Positions 6,774 through 15,634 of a stretch of 64,000 nt of DNA are shown here, piece after piece (the stretch's first letter is position 1; every line of letters begins with the position of its first letter). The stretch lies in contig CAJUDE010000045.1 of assembly GCA_910585295.1 (NCBI GenBank), positions 1 through 64,000 on the forward strand, given 5' to 3'. The position numbers and the translations under genes are program-made. This DNA is from an uncultured Lachnospiraceae bacterium (GTDB lineage Bacteria; Bacillota; Clostridia; Lachnospirales; Lachnospiraceae). The notes under the pieces were generated by a model. That model was not told the origin of the DNA. It saw only the letters and a list, made by a program, of their open reading frames with translations, and made no database searches.

Positions 6774-8742
6774 GGTTGGGTTTGTGGGCAATCCCAATTG
6801 TGGGAAGACTACGTTATTCAATGCTTATACTGGCGCAAACCTGAAAGTGGCGAATTGGCCTGGGGTTACAGTGGAAAAAGTGGAGGGGGAGGCAGTTTAT
6901 AAAGGGCAGAAATTAAAGCTGACAGATTTGCCAGGGATTTACAGCCTTACTTCGTATTCCATAGAAGAAAAAGTTTCCAGACGGTGCATTATGGAAAATG
7001 AGGTGGATGTGATTGTCAACGTTGTGGACGCTTCCGCCTTGGAACGGAACCTATATCTGACTATGCAGCTTCTAGAGCTTGGAAAGCCGGTGATTTTGGC
7101 GCTTAATATGATGGATATTGTGGAAGAGCGGGGCATGGAGATTGACTTGCACCGCCTGCCAGAGCTGCTAGGGGGCATCCCAGTCGTGCCTGTCTCTGCA
7201 AGGAAGCGTACTGGGCTGGATGTGCTGCTGCATGCCGTAGTCCATCACTATGAGGAAAAGCATCGGCCGGAAATTGTGCCATACAAAGAAATGATAGAGG
7301 AAAAAATTTTACTGCTGGAACAGGAATTGGTAAAAAAATACCAGATTTCAGACAATGCCCGCTGGTATGCCATTAAGTTGTTAGAGCAGGATGAGGAGAT
7401 CGCCTCTTTGTATCCTGTGGGACTTCCAGAGGTTTTGGACAGAAGCTATGAAAAGGAGATTATCAATCAGAAATACGACTACATAGAAGAGGTGCTGGAA
7501 GATACCTTATTTTATAAATCAGAGAAAGCAGCTTTTACAGATAAGGTAGATGGGATACTTACCCATGCTGTCTGGGGGATGCCGATTTTTTTTGGCGTGA
7601 TGGCGGTTGTGTTCTTTTTAACCTTCTTTGTAGGGGACGCTTTAAAAGGCGGGTTTGAAGTGATCTTGGATTCCATTTCTGGCGGCATGCTGCATTTGCT
7701 TGGGAAAATGGGTGTGGCAGACTGGATGGTTTCCCTTGTGGTGGATGGGATTATCGCGGGTGTTGGGGGGATTTTGACCTTCCTTCCAAATATTTTTATC
7801 TTGTTTTTGGCGCTTGCAATCTTGGAGGACAGCGGCTATATGGCAAGGGTGGCGTATGTGATGGATGGGCTGATGGGGCATCTTGGCTTATCTGGGAAAG
7901 CATTCCTGCCAATGGTGCTGGGCTTTGGCTGCACAGTCCCTGCTATTATGGCGTCCAGGGCTTTGGAGAAAGAAGCGGACCGAAGGCGCACCATATTGAT
8001 TACGCCTTTTATGTCTTGTTCTGCGAGGCTTCCAATTTATGTGCTGTTTGCAGATATGTTTTTTGGGAAATATGCTATGTTTGCGGCGCTTTCCATGTAT
8101 TTTCTGGGGATGGCGGTTGCAGTTATAACGGCGTTAGTGATCCACCGGGCGGAAACCCATAGGTCGCACCATACGCTTTTGATTGAGCTTCCAGAATATA
8201 AAACGCCGAATGCGCGGACAATTGCAGTGTACGTTTGGGAAAAAGTTAAGGGGTACTTGACGAAGGCAGGCACGACCATTTTCATTGCCTCCATTATTAT
8301 TTGGTTTTTGTTGAATTATGGCGTCCATGGCATGGTGGATGAGGTTTCCGATAGCTTTGGGGCAATGCTTGGGCGATGGATGGAGCCAATCCTTGCCCCG
8401 GCAGGGCTGGGCATGTGGCAGGTGGGCGTTGCGCTGATATCAGGAATTTCAGCCAAAGAGATTGTGGTTACCAGCTTTTGCGTGCTGTTTGGCATCAATA
8501 ATATAAATTCCGCAACGGGGATGGCGTTATTGACTGGGCAACTGGCAGAAGTTGGGTTTGGGCCGCTGAACGCGTACTGCATGATGGTGTTCTGCCTGCT
8601 CTATGTCCCCTGTGCGGCAACGATTGGGACAATTAAGAAAGAAACAGGCTCTATGGCGTTTACATTAAAGACCATTGGCTTCCAGTTAGCCTTGGCATGG
8701 CTTATGGCAGTGCTTGTGTTCCAGGTCGGGTCATTATTGTAG
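6760..8742 (+). CDS. feoB: Ferrous iron transporter FeoB
   Basis: A 660-residue Fe(II) permease of the cytoplasmic membrane. The N-terminal G domain shows G1 GNPNCGKTT (10-18), G3 DLPG (56-59), G4 NMMD (116-119) and G5 SAR (146-148). A linker follows to about residue 265, then the membrane domain with the gate motifs around LEDSGYMARVA and GFGCTVPAIMA and the second repeat ISAKEIVVTSF. Length is usual for clostridial FeoB. GTP binding regulates Fe(II) uptake. It overlaps feoA by 14 nt and is expected to be Fur-controlled. No FeoC or accessory gene follows; the next gene is a hydrogenase rich in Fe-S clusters. Confidence 0.97.
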   Translation: MEIIKVGFVGNPNCGKTTLFNAYTGANLKVANWPGVTVEKVEGEAVYKGQKLKLTDLPGIYSLTSYSIEEKVSRRCIMENEVDVIVNVVDASALERNLYLTMQLLELGKPVILALNMMDIVEERGMEIDLHRLPELLGGIPVVPVSARKRTGLDVLLHAVVHHYEEKHRPEIVPYKEMIEEKILLLEQELVKKYQISDNARWYAIKLLEQDEEIASLYPVGLPEVLDRSYEKEIINQKYDYIEEVLEDTLFYKSEKAAFTDKVDGILTHAVWGMPIFFGVMAVVFFLTFFVGDALKGGFEVILDSISGGMLHLLGKMGVADWMVSLVVDGIIAGVGGILTFLPNIFILFLALAILEDSGYMARVAYVMDGLMGHLGLSGKAFLPMVLGFGCTVPAIMASRALEKEADRRRTILITPFMSCSARLPIYVLFADMFFGKYAMFAALSMYFLGMAVAVITALVIHRAETHRSHHTLLIELPEYKTPNARTIAVYVWEKVKGYLTKAGTTIFIASIIIWFLLNYGVHGMVDEVSDSFGAMLGRWMEPILAPAGLGMWQVGVALISGISAKEIVVTSFCVLFGINNINSATGMALLTGQLAEVGFGPLNAYCMMVFCLLYVPCAATIGTIKKETGSMAFTLKTIGFQLALAWLMAVLVFQVGSLL

Positions 8743-8872
8743 AAAATAGGGTCATAATTTTGTGAAAAAAAGAGAAACAACGTATTTTATGGGATACAAG
8801 GGAAAATCCTCTTGCAAGAAGGAATGGTACAGTGTTAAAATATTATCAAACAAATTAAGAGAGAGGTAAAAT

Positions 8873-10324
8873 ATGATGTATGCTGATGAAAATGTAATTA
8901 GGATCAAACATGATGTACTTTACGAAGTGGCAAAGCTGGCATTTGCAGGGGAATTGGATTCTAAGAGGGACCATATTGCGTTGGAATTGATTCCAGGGCC
9001 TACACCTAAATTCCGTTGCTGCATCTACAAAGAGAGGGAAATTATCAGGCAGAGGGTCCGTCTGGCAGAAGGCAAGGCGCCAGGGACGGTGGATGATGGG
9101 AATGTGATCCAGGTTATCAGCTCCGCATGTGAGGACTGCCCTATTTCCAGCTATACGGTTACAGAGAATTGCCAGAACTGTATTGGGAAGGCATGTATCA
9201 ATGCATGTAAGTTTGGCGCCATTGAAATGGGCAGGGAGCGTTCCCATATTGACGCGTCGAAATGTAAAGAGTGTGGGAAATGCGCCCAGGCTTGCCCATA
9301 CAATGCAATTGCGCACTTAAAGCGCCCGTGTAAGCATAGCTGCCCAGTTGACGCCATTACATACGATGAGCATGGGATTTCCATTATTGATAAGGAAAAA
9401 TGCATCCGTTGCGGGAAATGCATCCATAGCTGCCCCTTTGGCGCTATCGGTTCCAAAACATATATTGTGGATGTTGTGGAAGCATTGAAATCTGGCAAGA
9501 AAGTCTATGCAATGGCTGCGCCTGCAACAGAAGGGCAGTTTGGCGCGGACATTACTACTGCAAGCTGGAAGAAAGCCATGAAAGAGCTGGGATTTGACGA
9601 CTTTTATGACGTTGGGCTTGGCGGGGACATGACTGCTGCATATGAAGCGGAAGAATGGGCGGAAGCGTACCAGGAAGGCAAGAAGAAAGTAACTTCCTGC
9701 TGCCCGGCGTTTGTCAATATGGTGCGCCTCCATTACCCTCAGCTTGCAGACTGTGTTTCTACCACAGTTTCCCCTATGTGCGCAGTGTCCCGTTTGATTA
9801 AGGCGAAAGAGCCGGATGCTGTAACGGTATTTATTGGGCCTTGCCTTGCAAAGAAGTCTGAGGTTGTGGATCAAAAAATTCCTGGAAATGCAGATTATGT
9901 GCTGACATACAGCGAAGTCCGCGCGATTATGAAGGCAAAAGGAGTGGCGCTTGAGCCATGTGAGAATGAAGGGCAGATTTCTTCTGTATATGGGAAACGG
10001 TTTGCAAACTCTGGCGGGGTTACTGCCGCTGTGCTGCAGAGCCTGAAAGAATCTGACCATGAAATTGATGCCAAAGTCTATAAGGCAAATGGGGCGGCTG
10101 AGTGCAAGAAGGCGCTGCTGCTCTTAAGGGCGGCAAAATTGCCAGATGATTTTGTAGAGGGCATGATTTGCGACGGCGGCTGCGTAGGAGGCCCAAGCGC
10201 ATTCAATGACCAGATTTCCTCTAAGAAAAACCGTGATACATTGATTTCCCAGGCAGATGGCCGTGGAATCCATGAGAACTTGGGGAACTATGATATGGAT
10301 AGCTTTTCTATGCATCGGGAATAG
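8873..10324 (+). CDS. [FeFe] hydrogenase, group-B-type, monomeric
   Basis: A 483-residue iron hydrogenase interconverting protons and H2. Residues about 80-200 hold Cys-rich clusters, including two ferredoxin-type CxxCxxC motifs (CKECGKCAQACP, CIRCGKCIHSCP). The H-cluster domain has the motifs TSCCP (274-278), PCLAKKSE (from 323) and GGCVGGP (centred on Cys437). These differ from the group A forms TSCCPGW, PCTAKK and PGGCxxGGGQP and fit the poorly studied group B. No HydE/F/G maturases or partner subunits are nearby, so maturation genes must lie elsewhere. The gene stands alone, 130 nt after feoB, and ends in a strong terminator. Confidence 0.92.
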   Translation: MMYADENVIRIKHDVLYEVAKLAFAGELDSKRDHIALELIPGPTPKFRCCIYKEREIIRQRVRLAEGKAPGTVDDGNVIQVISSACEDCPISSYTVTENCQNCIGKACINACKFGAIEMGRERSHIDASKCKECGKCAQACPYNAIAHLKRPCKHSCPVDAITYDEHGISIIDKEKCIRCGKCIHSCPFGAIGSKTYIVDVVEALKSGKKVYAMAAPATEGQFGADITTASWKKAMKELGFDDFYDVGLGGDMTAAYEAEEWAEAYQEGKKKVTSCCPAFVNMVRLHYPQLADCVSTTVSPMCAVSRLIKAKEPDAVTVFIGPCLAKKSEVVDQKIPGNADYVLTYSEVRAIMKAKGVALEPCENEGQISSVYGKRFANSGGVTAAVLQSLKESDHEIDAKVYKANGAAECKKALLLLRAAKLPDDFVEGMICDGGCVGGPSAFNDQISSKKNRDTLISQADGRGIHENLGNYDMDSFSMHRE

Positions 10325-10432
10325 CCTGGCATTGGGGATTAGTTGGAACAGCTAACTTTACAATGAAGGATATCTGTTATAGAAAGGGTTTTGTCCATGG
10401 GATTCCCTAATTGAGCATGTTTGTTTTAGGAT

Positions 10433-10464
10433 AAAGGGTTTGGCAGGTTATGCCAAACCCTTTT
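10433..10464 (+). terminator. Rho-independent terminator of the hydrogenase gene
   Basis: A 13-bp stem (AAAGGGTTTGGCA at 10433-10445 with TGCCAAACCCTTT at 10451-10463) has a 5-nt loop and ends in T residues. It is the first strong terminator after the hydrogenase stop. Confidence 0.88.
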
Positions 10465-10510
10465 GGCGCCCTAATCTTGATGTTGTATCATAATATTTGA
10501 CGCTTCCACT

Positions 10511-10981
10511 TCACGGATATATTACCTTGACCATACAGCGGATTTGGAGGAGGGGCTGCCAGGGGCGGTCTATACCCAGCCAGCCAACCAAAAGGACTTT
10601 ATGGACCCCGTCACCGTCTTGTATGGGCATAACATGAAAAATGGGGGGATGTTCAGCAGCCTCCATGAGTTTGAAGGCAGCGGGTTCTTTGAGGGGAACA
10701 GCTAGGTAGTAATCTATACGCCGGACGGCACGCTGGGCTATGAAATATTTGCGGCAGTGGAATTTTCGGATGCGCTGCTCCCTTATGAATATGATTTCAC
10801 CCAGGCTTCCGAGGTGCAGAGGTATTTGGGGGATGTAAGGGGGTGCCAAGGGAACTTCCGGGAAGGCGTGACTGTGTCAGAGGGGGATAAAGTGCTTACG
10901 CTGTCCACCTGCTATAGTGACAAAGAGGAAAGCCGGCTCTTAATTGTGGCGGTGTTGAAAGAGGGGCTGGAAACAGAATAA
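10511..10981 (+). pseudogene. Class B sortase, N-terminal loss and in-frame amber codon
   Basis: One frame reads YYLDHTADLEEGLPGAVY, then VLYGHNMKNGGMFSSLHEF, a TAG at 10703-10705, then VVIYTPDGTLGYEIFAAVEF and TLSTCYSDKEESRLLIVAVL. YGHNMK with its histidine and the TLSTC cysteine followed by the distal arginine (SRLLIV) are the catalytic His, Cys and Arg of SrtB-type transpeptidases. The first hundred or so residues with the membrane anchor are missing and no start codon or RBS precedes 10511. The amber codon falls between the active-site histidine and the cysteine. All catalytic residues are still legible, so decay is recent. The reading 3' of the stop ends normally before a terminator. Confidence 0.85.
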
Positions 10982-10996
10982 AGGAGCAGAGATAGA

Positions 10997-11038
10997 AAGG
11001 TGCAAGGCCTGTGGGAAGACAGGCTTTGCGCCTTTTTT
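10997..11038 (+). terminator. Terminator after the sortase relic
   Basis: A 16-bp stem with two G-U pairs (10997-11012 with 11019-11034) closes a 6-nt loop and is followed by TTTT. It is a typical intrinsic terminator, with the MITE-like element inserted directly downstream. Confidence 0.85.
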
Positions 11039-11047
11039 CTTTTATAA

Positions 11048-11361
11048 GATTAGGGTGTCAAAAGGTGGTTTTTAAAATTTCTATCGTCAATTTGCACAAT
11101 CATGCAGAAAGATTATTCCGATTGTTCCCTGCTATAAGAATTTCTAAGTGTTCTGGGCTGCTTATTGGAAATTGACGCAACCGGCTTATATTCGCCCTCC
11201 ATGGCTCAGCATAAGCCTTCCCCAAACATCGTGTTTGGGAATTGCTGAGGGCCGTCAGGACACTAAGAAATATCTAATAGCGGAACAAGTCACAATCCCT
11301 TCTGCATAATTGTGCAAATTGCCAGTTTAAATTTTTTATCCCACCTTTTGACACCCTAATC
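11048..11361. mobile_element. MITE-like inverted-repeat element with 7-bp target duplication
   Basis: This 314-bp block begins and ends with a perfect 21-bp inverted repeat (11048-11068 with 11341-11361; GATTAGGGTGTC... at each end inward). Imperfect complementarity continues for roughly 100 bp, and a smaller hairpin occupies the centre around 11210-11255. It is flanked by the direct repeat TTTATAA (11041-11047 and 11362-11368), the footprint of transposition. No ORF of useful size is present, so it would need a transposase in trans. The right arm recurs at 28501-28591. The rest of the 590-nt gap (11369-11495) is unremarkable. Confidence 0.8.
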
Positions 11362-11495
11362 TTTATAAGAAATTCTTTCAGATTCCCCTATAAAAAAGTA
11401 ATTATCGCAGATCTGCCCCAGCGAAGCGAGGGTACCCCTGTGAATGGGATGAACCGCTACGTAACTGCGCGCGGCACGGCAAATCTTCCAAGCGC

Positions 11496-11548
11496 TTGAC
11501 AGATATATCGTTATCTGATATATTTAACATATCAGGTGACGATATATC
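11496..11548 (+). promoter_or_regulatory. PadR operon promoter with 20-bp dyad operator
   Basis: TTGACA (11496-11501) and TATATT (11519-11524), 17 nt apart, form a near-consensus promoter. A dyad of two 20-nt arms (11502-11521 and 11529-11548) differs at only two positions between arms and covers the spacer, the -10 and the start region. The core is ATATATCG...CGATATAT. Binding by the encoded PadR regulator would block transcription, so the operon is probably autoregulated. Confidence 0.82.
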
Positions 11549-11581
11549 AGGATCCGATGATAAAAAGAGGGGGTGGAAATT

Positions 11582-11950
11582 GTGGCTGAGAAACAGGCTG
11601 CAATGACGGAGGCAGTCTATTATATTCTTTTATCCCTGGAAACGCCCAACCATGGTTATGGGATAATCCAGAATACGTTGAAGCTGACAGGGGGAAGGCT
11701 GGAACTTGGGGCGGGGACGCTTTATGGGGCGATCAATACCTTGCTGGACAGACAGTGGATTCGTTTGTACAGTGAAGATAAGGCATCCAGGAAGAAGAAG
11801 CAGTATATCTTAACGCAGGAAGGCTTATCTGCTTTGCAGCAGGAGGTACGAAGGCTGGATGAATTAGTGGAGAACGGCAGGCATATGCTGGCGGTGGGCA
11901 GTGTGGAGCTGGAAGTTCCAGGAGATATCGGGAGCTTACAGATGACGTAA
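11582..11950 (+). CDS. PadR family transcriptional regulator
   Basis: About 122 residues of a winged-helix PadR regulator (subfamily with MTEAVYYILLSLETPNHGYGI at the start and LGAGTLYGAINTLLDRQWI in the recognition helix). It should repress its own operon in response to a drug or membrane signal. A GTG at 11573 is possible, but GTG 11582 is preferred because GAGGGGG lies 8 nt before it. The promoter just upstream has a 20-bp dyad that fits a PadR site. The next genes, a DUF2812 membrane protein and an ABC exporter, are the usual companions of this subfamily. Confidence 0.9.
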   Translation: MAEKQAAMTEAVYYILLSLETPNHGYGIIQNTLKLTGGRLELGAGTLYGAINTLLDRQWIRLYSEDKASRKKKQYILTQEGLSALQQEVRRLDELVENGRHMLAVGSVELEVPGDIGSLQMT

Positions 11951-12017
11951 TCAATGGGGAATCCAGCAATTAGCCCAAATTTCAGGCAATATGCTGATGG
12001 GGGACAGGAGGGAAGGA

Positions 12018-12602
12018 ATGAGGAAATTCAGGTTATACTATGATAAAGAGAAGGAAGAGGCATGGCTCAATGAAATGTGCCGCCAAGGCTGGGCAATGAC
12101 TAAGTTTTTCCTGGGGGTTTTCCAATTTATGCCTTGCGAGCCTGGGAAATATACCTACCAGGTCGATATGCCAGGCCTTCCTGGGACATTTGGCATGCAT
12201 AGTGGGATCAAAAAAGAATACATTGATTTTGTGGAAGCCACTGGGGCAGAATATGTATGCTCCTGGGGGTTTTGGCTTATTTTCCGAAAAGAAACAGAAC
12301 AAGGGGATTTTAAGCTTTATACGGATAAGGAATCTCGAATTAAGCTGTACCGGCGGATCCGGTTTTTGTTTTTGGCATTTGCCTTGCTGGAATTGGGGCT
12401 TTGTATTTTCAATAGTTATAATGTATGGGATGCATCCGGCGGATTTTTGGCATCTGGAAGCTGGAGCTTTTGGCTGGATGGCGGCTTTTTGCTGGCAATC
12501 GTCCCTGTGGCTGCCTGCTTGGCGGCATGTTCTCTCTTTTTTATGGCAGCCCGGCTTACTAGAAAAATACGCCATCTCAAACAGGAAAAATTTTTCCCTT
12601 GA
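12018..12602 (+). CDS. DUF2812 membrane protein
   Basis: About 194 residues. The N-terminal half is the DUF2812 domain (FRLYYDKEKEEAWLNEMCRQGW, ...YTYQVDMPG). Two membrane helices follow near residues 115-132 and 150-172, with a basic C-terminal tail. ATG 12018 is preferred over 11991 because AGGAGGGA stands just before it. Function is unknown. DUF2812 proteins are commonly encoded between a PadR regulator and an ABC transporter, as here, which suggests a sensing or accessory role in the same response. Confidence 0.85.
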   Translation: MRKFRLYYDKEKEEAWLNEMCRQGWAMTKFFLGVFQFMPCEPGKYTYQVDMPGLPGTFGMHSGIKKEYIDFVEATGAEYVCSWGFWLIFRKETEQGDFKLYTDKESRIKLYRRIRFLFLAFALLELGLCIFNSYNVWDASGGFLASGSWSFWLDGGFLLAIVPVAACLAACSLFFMAARLTRKIRHLKQEKFFP

Positions 12603-12669
12603 CAGAAACCATAATCTGTTTTATTGTATTAGATAAATAGTACAATAATACATTAAGAAAGGAATGCCT

Positions 12670-13446
12670 ATGAAAGAATTACTACAGGTGCGGGATTTAA
12701 AGAAATCCTTTAAGATTTCCGCAAAACAGCAAAAGATCCAGAAAACAAAGGAAAAGGTGAAGGTTGCAGTCAACCATTTGACCTTTACCGCTTATCAGGG
12801 GGAAGTGTTTGGGCTTCTTGGATCCAATGGCGCGGGAAAAACCACCACATTGCGCATGATGGCTTCCCTGATTACCCCGGATGAAGGGGATGTGTTGGTG
12901 GATGGGACCAGCGTGGTGAAGAACCCCAATGAGGTCCGCCAAAAAATTGGGTTTTTGACCAGTGAGCTTAAGCTGGAAGAATTTTTCACGCCGAACTATC
13001 TGTTTGATTTTTTCTCAGAGCTGCATGGCGTGGATAAAGGGACTGCACAAAAGCGGAAACAGGAATTGTTTGACAAGTTCCAGATATCAGAGTTTGCGGA
13101 AGTGAAGGTGGGGAACCTTTCTACTGGTATGAAGCAGAAGGTATCCTTGGTGGTCTCCATTGTACATAACCCAGACATTATTATTTTTGATGAGCCAACC
13201 AATGGGCTGGATGTCCTGACGGCCAAAGTAGTGACAGATTTCTTGCTGGAACTGAAATCCCAGGGCAAGACCATTGTGGTGTCCACCCATATTTTTAGCC
13301 TGATCGAGAAAATCTGCGACCGGGTAGGGGTTATCATTGATGGAACCATGGTGGTTTGCGATACTTTGGAGCATATGACAGAGGAGAAACCCTTAGAAGA
13401 GAAATTTTTTGACATTTACGCGGAAAGGGCAGGTGAACCTATATGA
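12670..13446 (+). CDS. ABC-2 type exporter, ATP-binding protein (NatA-like)
   Basis: A 258-residue ATPase with Walker A GSNGAGKTTT, signature LSTGMKQKVSL, Walker B IIIFDEPTNGLD and the switch histidine in STHIF. An insertion rich in Lys (residues about 15-35) lies before the first strand. ATG 12670 is used because AAAGGA is 6 nt upstream; ATG 12664 would be too close. Its stop overlaps the permease start (ATGA), so the two form one transporter. The closest well-known model is the NatAB sodium exporter, but the substrate cannot be told from sequence. Confidence 0.92.
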   Translation: MKELLQVRDLKKSFKISAKQQKIQKTKEKVKVAVNHLTFTAYQGEVFGLLGSNGAGKTTTLRMMASLITPDEGDVLVDGTSVVKNPNEVRQKIGFLTSELKLEEFFTPNYLFDFFSELHGVDKGTAQKRKQELFDKFQISEFAEVKVGNLSTGMKQKVSLVVSIVHNPDIIIFDEPTNGLDVLTAKVVTDFLLELKSQGKTIVVSTHIFSLIEKICDRVGVIIDGTMVVCDTLEHMTEEKPLEEKFFDIYAERAGEPI

Positions 13447-14630
13447 CAAGCAATATGATGACAGTGATCAAGAAGGAATTTACACGCTTTTTTACAGATA
13501 AGCGAATGGTGCTTACTACATTGCTGATGCCAGGGCTTATGATTTACCTGCTGTATTCTGTAATGGGCGAGGGGCTGTCCTCCCAGCTTGAGAATGGGGA
13601 GTTCCAGGCAAAGGTTCTGGTGGAATCCCTGCCAGACAGCATAAAGGCGATGGAAGGGCAGGAAGTGCCTTTAGAATTTACAGAAGCTTCTGGGAGCCAG
13701 GAATGGGAAGAGGCAAAAGAAGCCCTTGCAGATGGGGAAGGGGAATACCATCTGGTGGCGTGCTTCCCGGAGAATTTTGACGAATTGGTGGCATCCTACG
13801 AAGTATCTTCCGGGCAGCCTGCGCCGGCAGTGGAAATTTATTATAATTCCAGCGACACAAAATCCCAGTCTGTTTATACAATGGTGACACAGGTTTTAGA
13901 CAGCTATGAGTCTGCCCTTGCTAATAAATTTGACATAAATCCTGGTGAGGAAGGGTATGACCTTGCCTCAGAAGAAGATATATCCGCGCAAGTGTTTTCT
14001 ATGATGGTGCCTATGCTGATGATGGCGTTTCTGTTCAGCGGGTGCATGGCCGTTGCGCCAGAATCCATTGCAGGAGAGAAAGAGCGCGGCACAATTGCAA
14101 CGTTATTGGTAACGCCGCTAAAAAGGAGCCATCTGGCATTGGGCAAAATATTAAGCCTCAGCGTGATTGCCATTTTAAGCGGCCTTTCCAGTTTCTTAGG
14201 CACAATGCTGTCACTGCCCAAGTTAATGGGGGGCGGGGAAATGCTTAAGGCAGACGTCTATGGCGTCAAAGAATATGGAATGCTGCTGTTAGTGATTCTG
14301 TCTACCGTGCTTGTAATAGTCTCTGTGGTTTCCATTATCTCAGCCTTTGCTAAAAATGTAAAAGAGGCGACAGGATGGGTGACCCCCATTATGATTGTTT
14401 CCATGTTGTTTGGCGTGACGTCTATGGTGGAGAGCCTTTGCAAGACGGAGCCAGTATGGTTCTTAATTCCGCTGTATAACAGCGCCCAATGCATGAACGC
14501 TATTTTTTCACTGAATATGGATGTGGTGAACATTGCTGTGACCGTGGCAGCCAATCTTTGCTATTCCGCAATAGGCGTGGTTGTCCTTACGAAAATGTTT
14601 GACAGTGAAAAGGTGATGTTTTCCAAATAG
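13443..14630 (+). CDS. ABC-2 type exporter, permease (NatB-like)
   Basis: A 395-residue membrane protein with one N-terminal helix (about 22-42), a large extracytoplasmic loop (about 45-175) and five or six C-terminal helices. It contains PESIAGEKERGTIATLL, the cytoplasmic coupling segment of ABC-2 permeases such as NatB. It overlaps the ATPase by 4 nt. With the PadR regulator it probably forms an inducible efflux system for an ion, drug or peptide. Confidence 0.9.
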   Translation: MTSNMMTVIKKEFTRFFTDKRMVLTTLLMPGLMIYLLYSVMGEGLSSQLENGEFQAKVLVESLPDSIKAMEGQEVPLEFTEASGSQEWEEAKEALADGEGEYHLVACFPENFDELVASYEVSSGQPAPAVEIYYNSSDTKSQSVYTMVTQVLDSYESALANKFDINPGEEGYDLASEEDISAQVFSMMVPMLMMAFLFSGCMAVAPESIAGEKERGTIATLLVTPLKRSHLALGKILSLSVIAILSGLSSFLGTMLSLPKLMGGGEMLKADVYGVKEYGMLLLVILSTVLVIVSVVSIISAFAKNVKEATGWVTPIMIVSMLFGVTSMVESLCKTEPVWFLIPLYNSAQCMNAIFSLNMDVVNIAVTVAANLCYSAIGVVVLTKMFDSEKVMFSK

Positions 14631-14641
14631 AAAGGGAAGGG

Positions 14642-15475
14642 ATGGACAGACACAAAGCGTTTCGCCCTATTACAGCAGAACCATTCCACAACAGCCATGG
14701 CTTTGTGGAATTTCTGCCCTGTGAGCCGTTGAAACCTTATATTCGGTGTTTTTGGGGAGCTTTAAGGGAGCCTTTTCGGGAAAATGGGCGGTCTGCAAAT
14801 TCCAGCTTTGTGACGCCGGATGTCTGCGTGGACACAATATTTATGGTAGACAGTGCATGCGGCAGGGTAGACAGCATGTTTTGTGGGATAAATGACAAAT
14901 ATTTTCAGGCTCAGACAGCAGATATGGAGAGGTCCTCTGTATTTGCTGTCCGGTTTTATGCATGGGCAGCCATCCTATTTTCTCAAGAGGGGTTTCAGGG
15001 GACAAAAAACCAATTTTATGGCACAGGCGTGCATTTTGAGAAACTAAAAAGGAAATTGGAGCCGGCGCTTTTGGCGATTGACACTATGGAAGGGCGCATT
15101 TTGGCGGCGGAAAGAATCCTTCTGGAACTTATGCGGCCAGATAGGGAAGATTCCCTGTTGATGCGCGCGGTGGATAAGATGATTGAGAGTCAGGGGAATT
15201 TGAAAATTTTGGAGATGGCGACAGATTTACATATCAGCGACCGGCAGATAGAACGGATTTTCCAGAAATGTATTGGATGCACCCCGAAAAAGATGGCTGA
15301 GTTAATCCGATACCAGTATGTTTGGCAGGAAGCTTGCTTCAACCCAAGGTTCCATATTCTGGATGGGGTGCATAAGTTCGGTTTTTCTGACCAGGCCCAT
15401 CTGCTCAACAGCTTTCGGAACCTCCATGGCATGCCATTAAAAAAAGCGCGGGAATATGCCGCAGGCAAAGCATAA
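14642..15475 (+). CDS. AraC family transcriptional regulator
   Basis: A 277-residue regulator. The N-terminal about 160 residues resemble the DUF6597-type sensor domain (FLPCEPLKPYIRCFWG, TPDVCVDTIFM). The C-terminal HTH pair spans about 185-275 (LKILEMATDLHISDRQIERIF and FGFSDQAHLLNSFRNLHGMPLKKAREY). It starts 11 nt after the ABC permease behind GGGAAGG, so it may be read from the same operon or act on a nearby promoter. The effector is unknown. Confidence 0.88.
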   Translation: MDRHKAFRPITAEPFHNSHGFVEFLPCEPLKPYIRCFWGALREPFRENGRSANSSFVTPDVCVDTIFMVDSACGRVDSMFCGINDKYFQAQTADMERSSVFAVRFYAWAAILFSQEGFQGTKNQFYGTGVHFEKLKRKLEPALLAIDTMEGRILAAERILLELMRPDREDSLLMRAVDKMIESQGNLKILEMATDLHISDRQIERIFQKCIGCTPKKMAELIRYQYVWQEACFNPRFHILDGVHKFGFSDQAHLLNSFRNLHGMPLKKAREYAAGKA

Positions 15476-15634
15476 CATGTCGAAAATTTGCAAGAATCCC
15501 ATTTATCTTTCCGCTATACTGGGCAAAACATAGGTAAATGTAAAGCTCAATATTTTTATAAATTTCTATGAAATTTTGATAGATTAGTAGTTCGCAATTA
15601 TCTATGGGCAAATAGCCAGAAGGGAGAATTAGGG

